From assembly GCA_001184405.1 (NCBI GenBank), contig LFMX01000036.1, forward strand, positions 1-50,977: a DNA stretch of 50,977 nucleotides. Reading direction: 5' to 3'. Positions 19,352-28,874 of this stretch are shown piece by piece. The notes beneath the pieces are model-generated. The model saw nothing but the letters and a program-made list of their open reading frames with translations, had not been told where the DNA came from and made no database searches. The position numbers were made by a program, and so were the translations under genes. Origin of the DNA: Candidatus Burkholderia humilis (GTDB taxonomy: Bacteria; Pseudomonadota; Gammaproteobacteria; Burkholderiales; Burkholderiaceae). Each line of letters opens with the position of its first letter. The stretch's first letter is position 1.

Positions 19352-20747
19352 TTACTTCAGCAAAGGCTTCTTGCCGTCGTAATAGCCCGCTTTCTTCAGG
19401 ATGTCCTCGGTCTTCTGACCGATGGTCTGCGCGCCCTCCTTCACCGTCACCTGACCGAGCATCATCTTGCTGCCCCATTCGCCGATGACTTCGGACACCG
19501 CAGGCCATTCCGGGAAACGCGGACAATAATCCGGCACGCCGCCTTGCCACGATTCGACCATCGGCTTCACGAACGGATACTTGTCCTGCATGGCCTTGTC
19601 CTGATATACCGCCGTGCGCGCCGGCACGCCGCCCGCTTCGAGATACGGCTTGGCCATCGCCTCGGAGGTGATCCATTGAATGAAGAGCCACGACGCGGCC
19701 TGCTTCTTCGCATTGGACTTCGCATTGGACTTCGCATTGGACTTCGCATTGACCGCGAGCGAGAAGCCGCCGAGCGCGGGCTTCAGACCCGCCGGGCCTT
19801 TCGGTTCAGTCGTAATGGCAAGGCAATTGCCGATCTTCGACTTGCTCGGATCGGTCAGAGTCGGATAGAACGCGGACCATTCGGTGATCATCGCCACCTG
19901 GCCTTGCGCGAGCGCATTCACCGCTTCCGCATGATCGAAATCGACGATGCCCGGCGGCATGAATTTCATCAGCTTCTGCCAGTATTCGAGGCCCGCCTGC
20001 GATTGCGGCAACATCAGATTCGACTTGAACTTCGCGTCGAGCAGCGAGCCGCCGTTGTGCCCACAGCACGCGCATGAAGCTGTCCGCCGATTGCGTTTCG
20101 CCCCGACGCGATTGCAGCGCGAACGCGTACTTGTCGCCCTTTGTGAGCTTCGGCGCATACGTGGTCAACAACTCGTCCCAGGTCTTCGGCGGTTCGTCGA
20201 AACCTGCGTCCTTCAACATGCACTTGTTGTAGAACATCAGGCCCGAGTAGTTATCGAACGGCAGGCCGTAAGTGACCTTGTCTCATGTGCCGAAGGAATC
20301 GAGCAGAATCGGGAAAAAGCCCTTCAAATTGAGGTTCGGGTCTGCGAGCTTCGAGTCGCCGGTGAACTTGGTGATGGGCACGAGCCACTTGTTGCTTGCG
20401 AATTCACCGATCCACACCACATCGACCAAGACGACATCCTGATCACTGCCGCCCACGAAATTGAGCACTTCCTTTTCGCGCATGTTCTCATACGGAATCA
20501 CTTCCCAGCGCACCTTGATGCCGGTCTCTTTCTCGAACTGAGGAATCAGGGTTTGCGCGGCCTTGTAGCCCGGACGATCAAGGAAGATCGCCTTGATCGT
20601 GGTGCCCGAATACGGTTCGGCGGCTTCCTTCAGCGTCCACGCCTGAGCGTTCGATGCAGCGAATGCCGCACTCGCCGCCAGTAGCGCCCATACCGCGACG
20701 TGTTTGATCGAGCCAGCGTGCGTGGCCCGGATGAAGCGCTTCTTCAT
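19352..20747 (-). pseudogene. ABC sugar-binding protein, nonsense and frameshift
   Basis: Periplasmic solute-binding protein of the sugar/polyol type. It has a signal peptide ([17 protein letters not shown]), the opening [16 protein letters not shown] and [27 protein letters not shown]. An in-frame TGA at 20283-20285 replaces the Trp of [16 protein letters not shown] frameshift near 20070 separates [10 protein letters not shown] from [14 protein letters not shown]. Near the C-terminal third a 12-bp unit coding for Lys-Ser-Asn-Ala is repeated (19707-19751), a local in-frame expansion. The end DILKKAGYYDGKKPLLK is intact. It is divergent from the ATPase gene and starts the transporter operon. 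Confidence 0.88.
19707..19751. repeat. 12-bp in-frame tandem repeat in the binding-protein gene
   Basis: TTCGCATTGGAC occurs in three full copies plus a partial fourth. On the coding strand it encodes repeated Lys-Ser-Asn-Ala, adding residues to a surface segment where relatives likely have one unit. The frame is kept. Confidence 0.85.
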
Positions 20748-20827
20748 GCCTGTCTCCTTGATTCTTTTTGAGCGGAAGTGGCTTGCGGATGGCGGGTAAC
20801 TTCGGTGCGTTTCGTGTGTTGTTTCAC

Positions 20828-20854
20828 TTGTAATTTCGGTTTTACAATTGTAAA
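20828..20854. promoter_or_regulatory. Candidate operator in the divergent transporter promoter
   Basis: A perfect 14-bp palindrome TTTACAATTGTAAA lies at 20841-20854, with another TTGTAA half-site at 20828-20833. It sits in the AT-rich gap between the divergent binding-protein and ATPase genes. Palindromes of this kind suit a SorC- or DeoR-type dimer, and the linked regulator gene at 16507-17485 is the obvious candidate to bind it. Confidence 0.6.
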
Positions 20855-20943
20855 TTTTGGTGCGAACGGCTTGTCAAGAAATAAATCGATGACGCGTTGG
20901 ATGCTGCGCTGCGATGCAGCCGGCGTTGACAGGAGACACACGC

Positions 20944-22061
20944 ATGAGCGCAGTTCACCTCAGCAAATCCGCAAAGCCTTCGGCAGTGTCGATGTGCTCA
21001 AAGACGTCGATATCGAAGTGACCGATCGTGAGTTCACGGTCTTCGTCGGGCCCTCCGGCTGCGGCAAATCCACGCTGCTGTGCACCATCGCCAGACTCGA
21101 GGGAAGCGACTCAGGGCAAGTCCTGATCGGTGGCGAAGACGTCACGGATCTCGAACCCTCGCAACGCGGCGTCGCAATGGTGTTTCAGTCGTATGCGCTC
21201 TATCCGCATATGTCGGTGTACGAGAACATCGCGTTCGGGCTGCGCATGCTCAAGCTGCCCGAGGCGCAGATCAGGGAGCGCGTGCATCGCGCGGCGGAGA
21301 TTCTGCAGATCGGCCAGTTGCTCGAAAGAAGACCGCGCGCTATCGGGCGGTCAGCGTTAGCGCGTGGCGATCGGCCGCTCCATCGTGCGTGAACCGAAGG
21401 TCTTTCTGTTCGACGAACCGCTCTCCAATCTCGATGCAGCCCTGCGCGTGCAGATGCGCCTCGAACTCATCAAGCTGCACAAGCAGCTCAACGCGACGAT
21501 GATCTACGTTACGCACGATCAGACCGAAGCCATGACAATGGCCGATCGCATCGTCGTGTTGAATCATGGGCGTGTGGAGCAGATCGGCTCGCCACTCGAA
21601 TTGTATCGCATACCGAACAATCGTTTCGTCGCGGGTTTTATCGGCTCGCCGAAGATGAATTTTCTCGATGTGCGCGTTTCGCGTGTCGATGCAGCCGGCG
21701 TGACCATTGCATTGCCGGGCGGTGACATGCTGACGCTGCTATTCGCGGCATCATCGGTGAAAGCGGGCGAAATGCTCACGCTTGGCATCCGGCCGGAGCA
21801 CTTCGTCGAGCAATGCGGCGGCGATATCGACAGCGGACTCACCGGCGAAGTCATGGTGATCGAACATCTCGGTGGCGAAACGCTGTTGCATGTGCGGTTG
21901 CCGAACGAGAAGGTGATTCAGGTGAAAGGCTCGGGCGAATCCACGGCCGTCGAAGGGCAGCGCCTAATGCGGGCTTTTCGATTCGCCACGTGCATCTGTT
22001 TCGCGAGGATGGCAGCACGTTCGAACGTATACGGCCCGTTGCGGAGATCGCGGCGGTCTGA
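20944..22061 (+). pseudogene. Sugar ABC transporter ATPase (UgpC/MalK type), broken
   Basis: The energising ATPase of the importer. Present at DNA level are Walker A GPSGCGKST, the Q-loop VFQSYALYPHMSV, signature LSGGQR, Walker [14 protein letters not shown], the H-loop YVTHDQTEA and a C-terminal TOBE/regulatory part (LGIRPEHF). The lesions are a frameshift just after the start (near 20965), a frameshift near 21330, a TAG at 21358-21360 replacing the second Gln of LSGGQRQRVAIGR, and a frameshift near 21970 before [15 protein letters not shown]. This is the most heavily damaged gene of the locus. It is transcribed divergently from the binding protein. Confidence 0.88.
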
Positions 22062-22149
22062 TTAAGTTTTCGCCGGAAAGTGCCGTAAACGAGGACTGGC
22101 CGGCGTTCGCGCGTGCGCATCGCCGTTATTCGTTCATCTTCGTCCAAAC

Positions 22150-22437
22150 ATGGCATTCAGGTTCCGCTCGCTGGCGGCTTCGGCCGTCGTGCTCGTGCTC
22201 GCGTTTGTCCTCAGCCCGGCACCGTCGATCTTCGCGCATACCGGCAACGCCGAATTGCCCATCACACTGACCATCATCGATGTCTGCACACTGGGCACTA
22301 CGACGCAACGTCCACGTGTCGCGTGCGCGGCGGGCGGGCAGTATCGCGTGCTTGCCGGCGAGTATTTCGCGCGCATCGGTACGGCAGCGACGCGTCGGAT
22401 GGATCGCGTCGGCGATATTGTCGAAATCGCTTTTTGA
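22150..22437 (+). CDS. Small secreted protein, possibly a Csu-like pilus subunit
   Basis: A 95-residue protein with a clear signal peptide (SLAASAVVLVLAFVLSPAPSIFA|HT), followed by a short mature part with two Cys (DVCTL and VACAAGGQYRVL) and an end strand VGDIVEIAF. The pattern V-x-C-x-x-G-x-x-Y-x-V and the terminal Phe recall the spore-coat-U fragment at 9867-10118, and a deleted Csu-type chaperone follows 114 bp downstream, so a remnant or short form of a pilus subunit is plausible. It is shorter than normal subunits. The ribosome site is weak. I would not exclude an unrelated secreted protein. Confidence 0.45.
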   Translation: MAFRFRSLAASAVVLVLAFVLSPAPSIFAHTGNAELPITLTIIDVCTLGTTTQRPRVACAAGGQYRVLAGEYFARIGTAATRRMDRVGDIVEIAF

Positions 22438-22551
22438 TGTGTTCACCTGCTTCACCCGGCAGTTACAAACTGTTTCAGCATCCCTCTGAGGAATTTAGAT
22501 AATCGGGGCGTCTCGTTCTGGTTCTTCTCCTTGACCCTCACCCTCTCGAAC

Positions 22552-23077
22552 ATGGGCACACTCGCGGGCAGCGTCGTCGCGTGTTGTTCGTTGATGATGT
22601 CGATGCGGGATGCCGCGGCCACCACGCTGCAAGTGTCGCCGATCCGCCTCGACCTCTCCGCCGATACACCCGCCGCCGTGCTCACGCTGCGCAACGAAGG
22701 CGCCACGCCGATCGACGCTCAGGTGCGCGTGTTCGCGTGGACGCAATCGCTCGATGACGACTTGCTCGCGCGCACGATTCGCGCTCGCTCGAAATGCGTC
22801 GGTCCCCGCGCTGACCTTCACGCTCGAACGCGGCGACAACGCGCTCAAGCTGCGTGCATCGAACGATACGGACGTGCATACGCAACTGAGCCGCGTGCGC
22901 ATCGACTGGCCGGATGGACGATCCACGACGGTGTCGGACGGTCTGCTCGGCTATGCGCTGCCGCATGCGAGCCGCCGCTGGGTCGTGCCGGATGCGCCCG
23001 CGCACGCCACCTTCGCAACGCTGCATGCGCTCATCAACGGCGAAGCAGTGACGATGCGCATCGTCATCGAGCGTTGA
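22552..23077 (+). pseudogene. Second Csu-type pilus chaperone, internally deleted
   Basis: A paralogue of the chaperone at 10129-10881. The N-terminal part reads LQVSPIRLDLSADTPAAVLTLRNEGATPIDAQVRVFAWTQSLDDDLL and matches the first copy closely. After about 22775 the frame changes and homology resumes at VPALTFTLERGDNALKLRASN, which matches the first copy about 100 residues further on (VDFALEHVPVDGKTSRLVLRASN). The segment with the subunit-binding strand (YRLLVDEIP) is therefore gone. The end LHALINGEAVTMRIVIER is intact. This is a deletion of roughly 300 bp plus loss of frame. Confidence 0.8.
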
Positions 23078-23397
23078 ATGCAGAGCGAGCCATCCGGACA
23101 TCCGCGTCGCCATGATCGATGACTAGACTGCCTTGAGTAGGTGTTCGGGATTGCAAAAGTTCCCAGGTGTCGCAGCGCAAATGTTCAAAAACACCGTTGT
23201 AACGAATGCATGTCACCGTAACGCGAGGCCGGCGCGCACGTAACGTTGGAGGAACGTGTTTCGTTTACGAACCGTTCTGCGGCGCAACACACCGCGAAAA
23301 ACCCGTTCGATAATGGTTTCCCCGGCATCGAACGTGGCTGCGCAACAATCATCAGATCTGGCACGACTCCTGCAGACATCAGGCCGGTCCACCGGAA
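23078..23397. other. Non-coding leader of the EAL gene
   Basis: No gene is seen between the chaperone remnant and the EAL gene. The only clear signal is the sigma-54-type promoter at 23359-23374. Confidence 0.5.
23359..23374 (+). promoter_or_regulatory. Sigma-54 (-24/-12) promoter
   Basis: TGGCACGACTCCTGCA matches the consensus TGGCACG-N4-TTGCA at all but one position and has the invariant GG and GC with exactly 10 bases between them. It lies 23 bp before the first possible ATG of the EAL phosphodiesterase. Two sigma-54 activator genes occur in the window, both damaged. Confidence 0.75.
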
Positions 23398-24281
23398 ATG
23401 CGAACGAACATGACAGCCACGATTATCACGACAGAACCTGCGCACGCAGCGCATGGCGCGCCGAAGTCAGCCGATGCGCTGAGCCGCCGCGTGCTGGAAA
23501 GCTTGCGGGCCAACGAGTTTTGCATCGTGTATCATGGCATTTATCGAGTCGACAACGGCGAGCTTGCGAAGATGGAGGCGCTGATTCGCTGGCGTCATCC
23601 GGAATACGGCGTGCTGTTGCCGGGCGCGTTTTGCGAGACGTTCAAGGACGAGACGGTGATTCTCGAAGTGACGCGCTATGTGCCCGACGCCGTATCGCGC
23701 GATATCGCCGCGTGGCTCGCCAATGGCGGCGTGCGCTACCGGTCGCGGTGAACGTGCCGCCGTCGATCGCGGCGATGCCCGGTTTCGCCGATAGCGTGCA
23801 AGCCGTGTGCGACGCGCACGGGCTTGGCGCGGACTGCATCGAAATCGAGTTGTCGGAGAGCGAAGATCTGATGCGCTTTCCGTCGATGCCCGCGCTCGTG
23901 CAGCGGTTTCGCGATAAGGGCGTCAATATCGCAATGGACGATTTCAGCACCGGCTATGCGTGTCTCGCCGCGCTCGGTCCGATCGATTTCGGCACGGTGA
24001 AGATCGCCAAGGAATTGCTCGCCGATACGCCGCGCTGTCCGAGCGCGTGCATGGTGTTTTCATCGGTGCTTGCGCTGCTGGAACGGCTGCAGGTGTCGGT
24101 AGTTGTCGAAGGTGTCGAGACGCCCGCTCAGGCGCAATGGCCGAATGTGCTCGCGCAGGGCTTCTTTCTCGCGCGGCGGGCGTTCGGCATCGACAAGGTG
24201 CCGGGCGCGCGGATCAGCAAGGCGAGGCGTGCGTCGGCGAACCGTGCGCATCATGGGATACGGTTGGCGAACGCGGCATGA
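23398..24281 (+). pseudogene. EAL-domain c-di-GMP phosphodiesterase, frameshift
   Basis: A cytoplasmic EAL protein with no membrane segment. Catalytic motifs are MEALIRWRHPE (EAL), NVPPS, EIELSESED, MDDFSTGYACL (the two metal Asp), KIAKELL in place of the usual KIDxxF (Lys kept), VVEGVET and AQGFF, so hydrolysis of c-di-GMP would be possible. A one-base loss near 23740 (between GGV and ALPVAVNV) breaks the frame. ATG 23398 is the first start, with ATG 23410 also possible. It is preceded by a sigma-54 promoter and followed by a strong terminator at 24389-24420. The frameshift removes the metal-binding part. Confidence 0.85.
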
Positions 24282-24289
24282 TCATTTGT

Positions 24290-24420
24290 TGATTTTGTTT
24301 TGAGTTTCTTTTGACCCGGACCGTGCCCCCGCGATTAAAGCCCGGCCGACCAGAGCTTCTGGCAGCCCTCGAAAGGCCAGAACTTCAGCCGACGCTTTGG
24401 CAAGCGTCGGCGTTTTTTTT
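24290..24420 (+). ncRNA. Candidate structured small RNA or 3' UTR
   Basis: Just after the EAL stop the plus strand can form several consecutive hairpins: CCAGA-GCT-TCTGG near 24351, CTGGC...GCCAG near 24359-24380, and then the terminator stem at 24389-24410. No protein frame is likely here. It may be only a structured 3' untranslated region of the EAL transcript. I do not recognise a known RNA family. Confidence 0.3.
24389..24420 (+). terminator. Rho-independent terminator with T8 tract
   Basis: CCGACGCTT (24389-24397) pairs perfectly with AAGCGTCGG (24402-24410) around a TGGC tetraloop and is followed by CG and eight T. It would end the plus-strand EAL transcript. Confidence 0.88.
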
Positions 24421-24478
24421 GGGTGAGATAGGCGATGAATCGAATAAGGCGAAAACCAAAACACACAACTGCGTAGAA

Positions 24479-24490
24479 ACACAGCTGTGT
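24479..24490. promoter_or_regulatory. 12-bp palindrome ACACAGCTGTGT
   Basis: A perfect 12-bp palindrome in the non-coding gap after the EAL terminator. It could be a binding site, but nothing next to it shows for which gene. Confidence 0.25.
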
Positions 24491-24518
24491 GCATACAGTT
24501 CGTGATGTCTTGAAGATC

Positions 24519-24674
24519 TCACTTCGCTGTGTACGGCGATCCATCGAATTCAAAACCCGTCACGATGTTGGTGCCCTCGACGTTCGATTGAGTAACGCTA
24601 CCGACATTCTTGCTCGCTCCACCAGCCAGTGGATTGAGCGACCATTGAAGTTCTACACGTTCAATCTTTTCCAC
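24519..24674 (-). CDS. Small ORF downstream of the Tad sigma-54 regulator
   Basis: A minus-strand frame of 51 residues starts with GTG 24674, 17 bp after the regulator stop, with GAGGAG 12 bases upstream. It reads MEKIERVELQWSLNPLAGG and later VTQSNVEGTNIVTGFEFDG, ending SPYTAK. Composition looks protein-like, without membrane segments or Cys. I do not recognise it. It may instead be the tail of a longer gene lost by deletion, since GTG is a weak start and the spacing of the ribosome site is long. Confidence 0.3.
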   Translation of the reverse strand: MEKIERVELQWSLNPLAGGASKNVGSVTQSNVEGTNIVTGFEFDGSPYTAK

Positions 24675-24691
24675 TGCTCGAGCGACTCTCC

Positions 24692-26068
24692 TCAAACCAC
24701 CCTCGTCTCCAGCTCCTCATCAAATATCTGAAACTTCCTCATCTTCTCCCACAACACCTTTCTGCTGATTCCCAAATACTGCGCCGTATCCTGACGCCGC
24801 CAGCCATTCGCATCCAGCGCCGCCATCACGCGATTGCGTTCGTTCATGTCCCACTTGCTGCGATCGACGAGCAGTTCCGCCACGCTGTCTGCAGGCACGC
24901 TCTGCGCATTGCGCGCGAGCATCAGCAGCCACTTCACGCGCGCCTCGTCCCAGCCGCCCAACTGACGCACCGTCACGCCGATGCGCTCCGCCAGATTGCG
25001 CAACTCGCGCACGTTGCCGGGGAAATAGATATCCGCGAGCCAGTACGGCATATCGGGCAGCGAAGCGAGCTTCTCCTTGCCCACCACTTCGCCGATAAAC
25101 ACCTTGAAAAGCGCAATCTTGTCTGATGCCCCGCGCTCCTCCAGCGACGGAATCTTCAACTCGATCACCGCCAGCCGATAGTACAAATCCACGCGAAACG
25201 CGCCGTCCTTCACGAGTTGCGGCAGGCTCTTGTTGCTCGCCGCGACGAGCCGGAACTTGAGCCGCACCGGCAACGCCGATCCGAGCCGCGTCACCGCCTG
25301 ATCTTCCAGCACGCGCAACAGCTTCACCTGCTGATACAGCGGCAGATCGCCAACTTCATCGAGGAACAGCGTGCCGCCATTCGCCTGCTCGAAATAGCCC
25401 TTGTGCGCGACCACCGCGCCCGTAAACGATCCCTTCGCATGCCGAAGAACAGCGATTCGAACAGGCCATCGGGAATCGCACCGTAGTTCACCGGCACGAA
25501 CGGACCCGCGCCGTATCGCGTGTGCTTGTCGTGCAGCAATTGCGCGATGCGCTCCTTGCCCACGCCCGTCTCGCCATGCAAGCAGCACGCTGGTGTCGCA
25601 ATCGGCGAAGGTATCGACTTCGTGAAGCAGTGCCTGCATGCATTCGGCATGCGCAATCAAAGCGTGCGATGCCTGCGCTTCCTCGCCATGCGCATGCAAC
25701 TGCTTCGCGAGTTTCGCGGCCATCGCGCGCAACTCCGCGCCGGTGAAATCGAGCGGAAGAATGTGCGAGTAGTCGGTCGGGAACATCGACGGATCGCGTT
25801 CGCGGGGCGCGACACCGACCCAGATCACCGGCATCGAATGACGCGCTTCCCAGTCGCGCAATGCGAACGCGCCGGTATCGACCACGCTCACGCTGATGAT
25901 CGCGAGCGCGGGACGCCCGCTATCGCGCGGGGCGTTGATCGACGTGCCATCGGCGCGCAATACATCGACTTCATGGCCCGACAGGGCGCGCACGACGCTT
26001 TCGACGATATCGGCCTTGCCTTCCCACACATAGATATCCAGGCCGTCGATCTTGAAGTTCTGTTTCAT
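24692..26068 (-). pseudogene. Tad-locus sigma-54 activator, internally out of frame
   Basis: A sigma-54 enhancer-binding protein at the end of the Tad locus, probably its regulator. The N-terminal receiver-like domain has [11 protein letters not shown] and PVIWVGVAP; the AAA+ core has GSFTGA (GAFTGA loop), [10 protein letters not shown] (Walker B) and [15 protein letters not shown]; the C-terminus has a Fis-type HTH ([20 protein letters not shown]). The frame is open from 26068 to 24692, but two opposite frameshifts near 25595 and 25440 replace about 50 residues. In the skipped frame the DNA still encodes Walker [10 protein letters not shown] and [17 protein letters not shown]. The protein as read therefore has no ATP-binding loop and cannot activate sigma-54. 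Confidence 0.85.
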
Positions 26069-26083
26069 GTCATCAAACCACGT

Positions 26084-27814
26084 TCAATACGTCAATTGCG
26101 ATTCGCCGCACGTGAGCGACAAGTCATGAATCGTGCTCACGCCGATCTGCGCGCCGAGCAGTTGCAGCACCGGCACGAGCACCTGATCGAACCCGGCGAG
26201 AATCGTGGCGAGCACCGGCGTCAACACGCCGAGCACAAGCGGCTGGACCAGCGCGAGCACCGGATTGAGCAACTGCACGGACGAGGTGATCGTCAGCCCG
26301 TTGGGCTGCGACAGGCTGTTGCTCAGCCCGGACAACGCGTACGCGAGCGTCGCGCCGGGCGCGGCGGACATCGTCTGGTAGTCGTCGCTGTTTCCGGCGA
26401 TGCCGTCGAAGGTCAGCGTCGTCGCCGCCGATTGCGGTACTTTCGCGGGCAGGCTCGCCGCCATCGTCACGACGAGCGCGCCCGCATTCAAGAGCGTCGC
26501 GGGCTGATTGCACACGAAGGTCGTTCCCATGTTCGCGGGCGGATTGCCGACGCACACGTCCGCCACACCGCTCTGCACGCCGATGGTCGATGTCCGCAAT
26601 GCCGGCGGCCCCTTGCATTGCGTCGCCTGAAGCCACGCGGTGCCCGGCGCGACTTCGACATAGAGCGGCAGATGCAAGAGCGCCGAACTGTCGCCGCCGA
26701 GAATCTGGCCGAGCGGCACGGTGCCGACGGAGACATCGAGAAACGCGCGCACCTGCGCCGCGCTGGCGATGGTGCGCCAGTTGCCGCTCGCATCCTTGCC
26801 CGCTTCGCCGATCGCGAGCACCGGCGGCTGCACGATCTGCACCTTCAGCCCCGCCGAAATGCCGAGCAGGTTCAGCCCGCCGTTGACGACCACCGCCGCC
26901 TGCCCCGCCTTCGCGACTTCCGCCGTGACGAGCAGCGCATCGAGCGGGCTGATGGTCGCATCGAGCGCGGATTGCGTGTTCGCGAGCGCCACCGACAGCA
27001 AGCCCGGCTTGGTCGCGGTCTTGCCGAGCGCGATGGTCTGCGCGCCCGGAATGTTCGCGTTGACGATGGTCTGCATCGCGCCGATCGCCGCCGACAAGTT
27101 GGCATTCGCCACTTGCGTCGTGGTGAGCGCGTTGAGCATCAGCTTGGCGATTTGCGCGGCGGTGAGATTCAGCCCGAGCAGTTGATCGACAGTGCCGACG
27201 CCCGCCGCCGTCACGAGATCGCCGATCTTCACGCGCGCATCCGCCAATCCCTGATACGACGCGACCGTCAGATTCAGGCTCGTGCCGAGCAACGCGTTGA
27301 GCAAGCCATTGAGCGGACCCTGACCGATAGCCGCCAGCGTCGTGCCGATGGTGAACGCGCCGATATTCATCGAATGCGCCACGGCGGTCGCCGACACCGT
27401 ATGCGACGGCCCGATGAAAAACGCGTTGACGGTGCGCGTCGCGGTGACTTTCACGGCGTTCACCGGATTGGCGCTGACCGCGTAGTAGTCCGGCGCGGCG
27501 TTGACTTGCGGATCCCATCGCCTGCATGTCGTCGTCATGCTGTTGCCGCCCGCCGCCGGATCGAAACCGTTGATGCTCGCGCTGCCAGCCGCTGCGGTTT
27601 ACGAACGCGTGCAGGCGGAATCCGCCACTTGCGAGCCCGCGCTCGCCGCAAGATCGACGACGCTTTGCAGACTGCGCCGCGCCAGAAAGAAGTTGCCGAC
27701 ATCGATCGCGCCGAGCGCCGCCACCGCCACCGCCACGATGATCCAGATTGCCGCGAGCGTGCCGGCCGCGCCGCGTTGCGAACGTCGTGTAGCGAAAGGT
27801 ATGCGCTTTTTCAT
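26084..27814 (-). pseudogene. tadG: TadG-like pilus assembly protein, nonsense
   Basis: A TadG-type membrane-anchored periplasmic protein of the Tad pilus. ATG 27814 gives MKKRIPFATRRSQRGAAGTLAAIWIIVAVAVAALGAIDVGNFFLARRSLQSVVDLAA, the characteristic N-terminal helix with basic flank and RGA motif. A TAA at 27599-27601 interrupts after ACTRS; the same frame then continues TAAAGSASINGFDP and on through a long periplasmic domain to 26084 (GESQLTY). Full length 576 codons. It is the penultimate gene of the Tad operon. Only one base change would be needed to repair it. Confidence 0.85.
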
Positions 27815-27831
27815 ATCGATGAGGTTCGCCG

Positions 27832-28122
27832 TCAGTTGCCGCCGTTCATATCGGGCGACGATTTGTACGCATCGCCGATCGACGATCCGAAGTGCTCGGG
27901 AATCGCCGTATCGAACGATTTCATGTAGCGCGTGTACGCCGCGCTCGCCTGTGCGCCGAGCATGGGCTGCGCGCCGGCCGCTGCGGCGTTGCTCGACTGC
28001 AGCGTGAGTCATGCTTGCGCGGCATCGCCCATCTGTGGCGTCTGCAACGTCTGTCCGTGGACGAACTTCGACATCAGCGCCAGACAGACGGCCGCCACGA
28101 TCAACAAGTCCTTGCCGTTCAT
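27832..28122 (-). pseudogene. DUF3613 protein of the Tad locus, nonsense
   Basis: A 96-codon gene too short for most gene callers once interrupted. ATG 28122 overlaps the tadD stop (ATGA). A signal peptide-like start (DLLIVAAVCLALMSKFVHG) is followed by QMGDAAQA, a TGA at 28009-28011, and LTLQSSNAAAAGAQPMLGAQASAAYTRYMKSF and TAIPEHFG, the core of DUF3613 proteins found in Burkholderia Tad loci. The family has Trp where the stop lies (AQAWLTLQ), so TGG to TGA explains it. The function of the family is unknown; it is probably a periplasmic pilus accessory protein. Confidence 0.8.
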
Positions 28123-28861
28123 GTCTGCTTCTCCATGCGGATGTTAGCGCGATACCCACGTGCCGCCACGATGACCTTTTGCGCATCGCCACGAATGGCC
28201 TGCTGCACATCCGGGGCAAGCTTCTGCTGCGTCATCAGACTTGGCGCGTTCGCCGTTTGCCCGCTCGCGAGCAGATACAGCGCGACATTGCTCATGATCT
28301 TCGCGTTGTTCGATGCCAGCTCCGCCGCTTTCATCAACGGCACGCGCGCGCCGTCGATATCGCCCAGACGCAGACGCGCGTAGCCGAGATCGGAAAGCGT
28401 GAGCGCATCGGTCGGCGCGCGTTTGCTCGCTTCTTCGAAGCGTTGCGCGGCCAGCGCGAAATTCCCCGCTTCGCCCGCAATCAGCGCGAGACCGCGTAAT
28501 CCACGCGCGGCGAGCGGCGTATCGGTCAGGCGCGCGTAGGCGGCGGCGCTGCGTCGGACTGCGCGGTCTGACGCAGCGCATCGGCGCGCAACAGAATGGT
28601 GTCGGGCGATTCGCCGAACTGCTGCTCGTACGCGTCGATATGCGCGAGCGACGCGAAGTACAAGCCCTGCGCCTGTATCTTGTCGATCAGCGCGAGATAC
28701 ATGCCGGACGTATCCGGCGCGACGTCTTTCTGCTGCGCGTGATCGAGCGCGGCCTGACGCTTCGCCTGAATACCGACGCCATAGCCGGTATCCATCTTGG
28801 CCGCGCAGGCAGTCAGCGCGGTGGACGCGCCGAGCGCCATCATCAAAACGAGTCGATGCAT
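28119..28861 (-). pseudogene. tadD: TadD-like TPR lipoprotein, frameshift
   Basis: A periplasmic or outer-membrane lipoprotein with tetratricopeptide repeats, a pilotin-like accessory of the Tad secretin. ATG 28861 gives a lipoprotein signal with lipobox LTAC (Cys19). The N-terminal repeat reads GMYLALIDKIQAQGLYFASLAHIDAYEQQFGESPDTILLRADALRQT. The frame breaks near 28555 and resumes as AYARLTDTPLAARGLRGLALIAGEAGNFALAAQRFEEA, DALTLSDLGYARLRLGDIDGARVPLMKAAELA, to 28119. All repeats are present at DNA level. The stop overlaps the DUF3613 start. Confidence 0.85.
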
Positions 28862-28874
28862 AACATTCCCAGCC

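Noticed and set aside
25520..27928. An 802-codon plus-strand reading frame opposite tadG and the Tad regulator
   Set aside because: It is Arg/His-rich shadow coding antisense to well-supported minus-strand genes; high GC keeps the opposite frame open.
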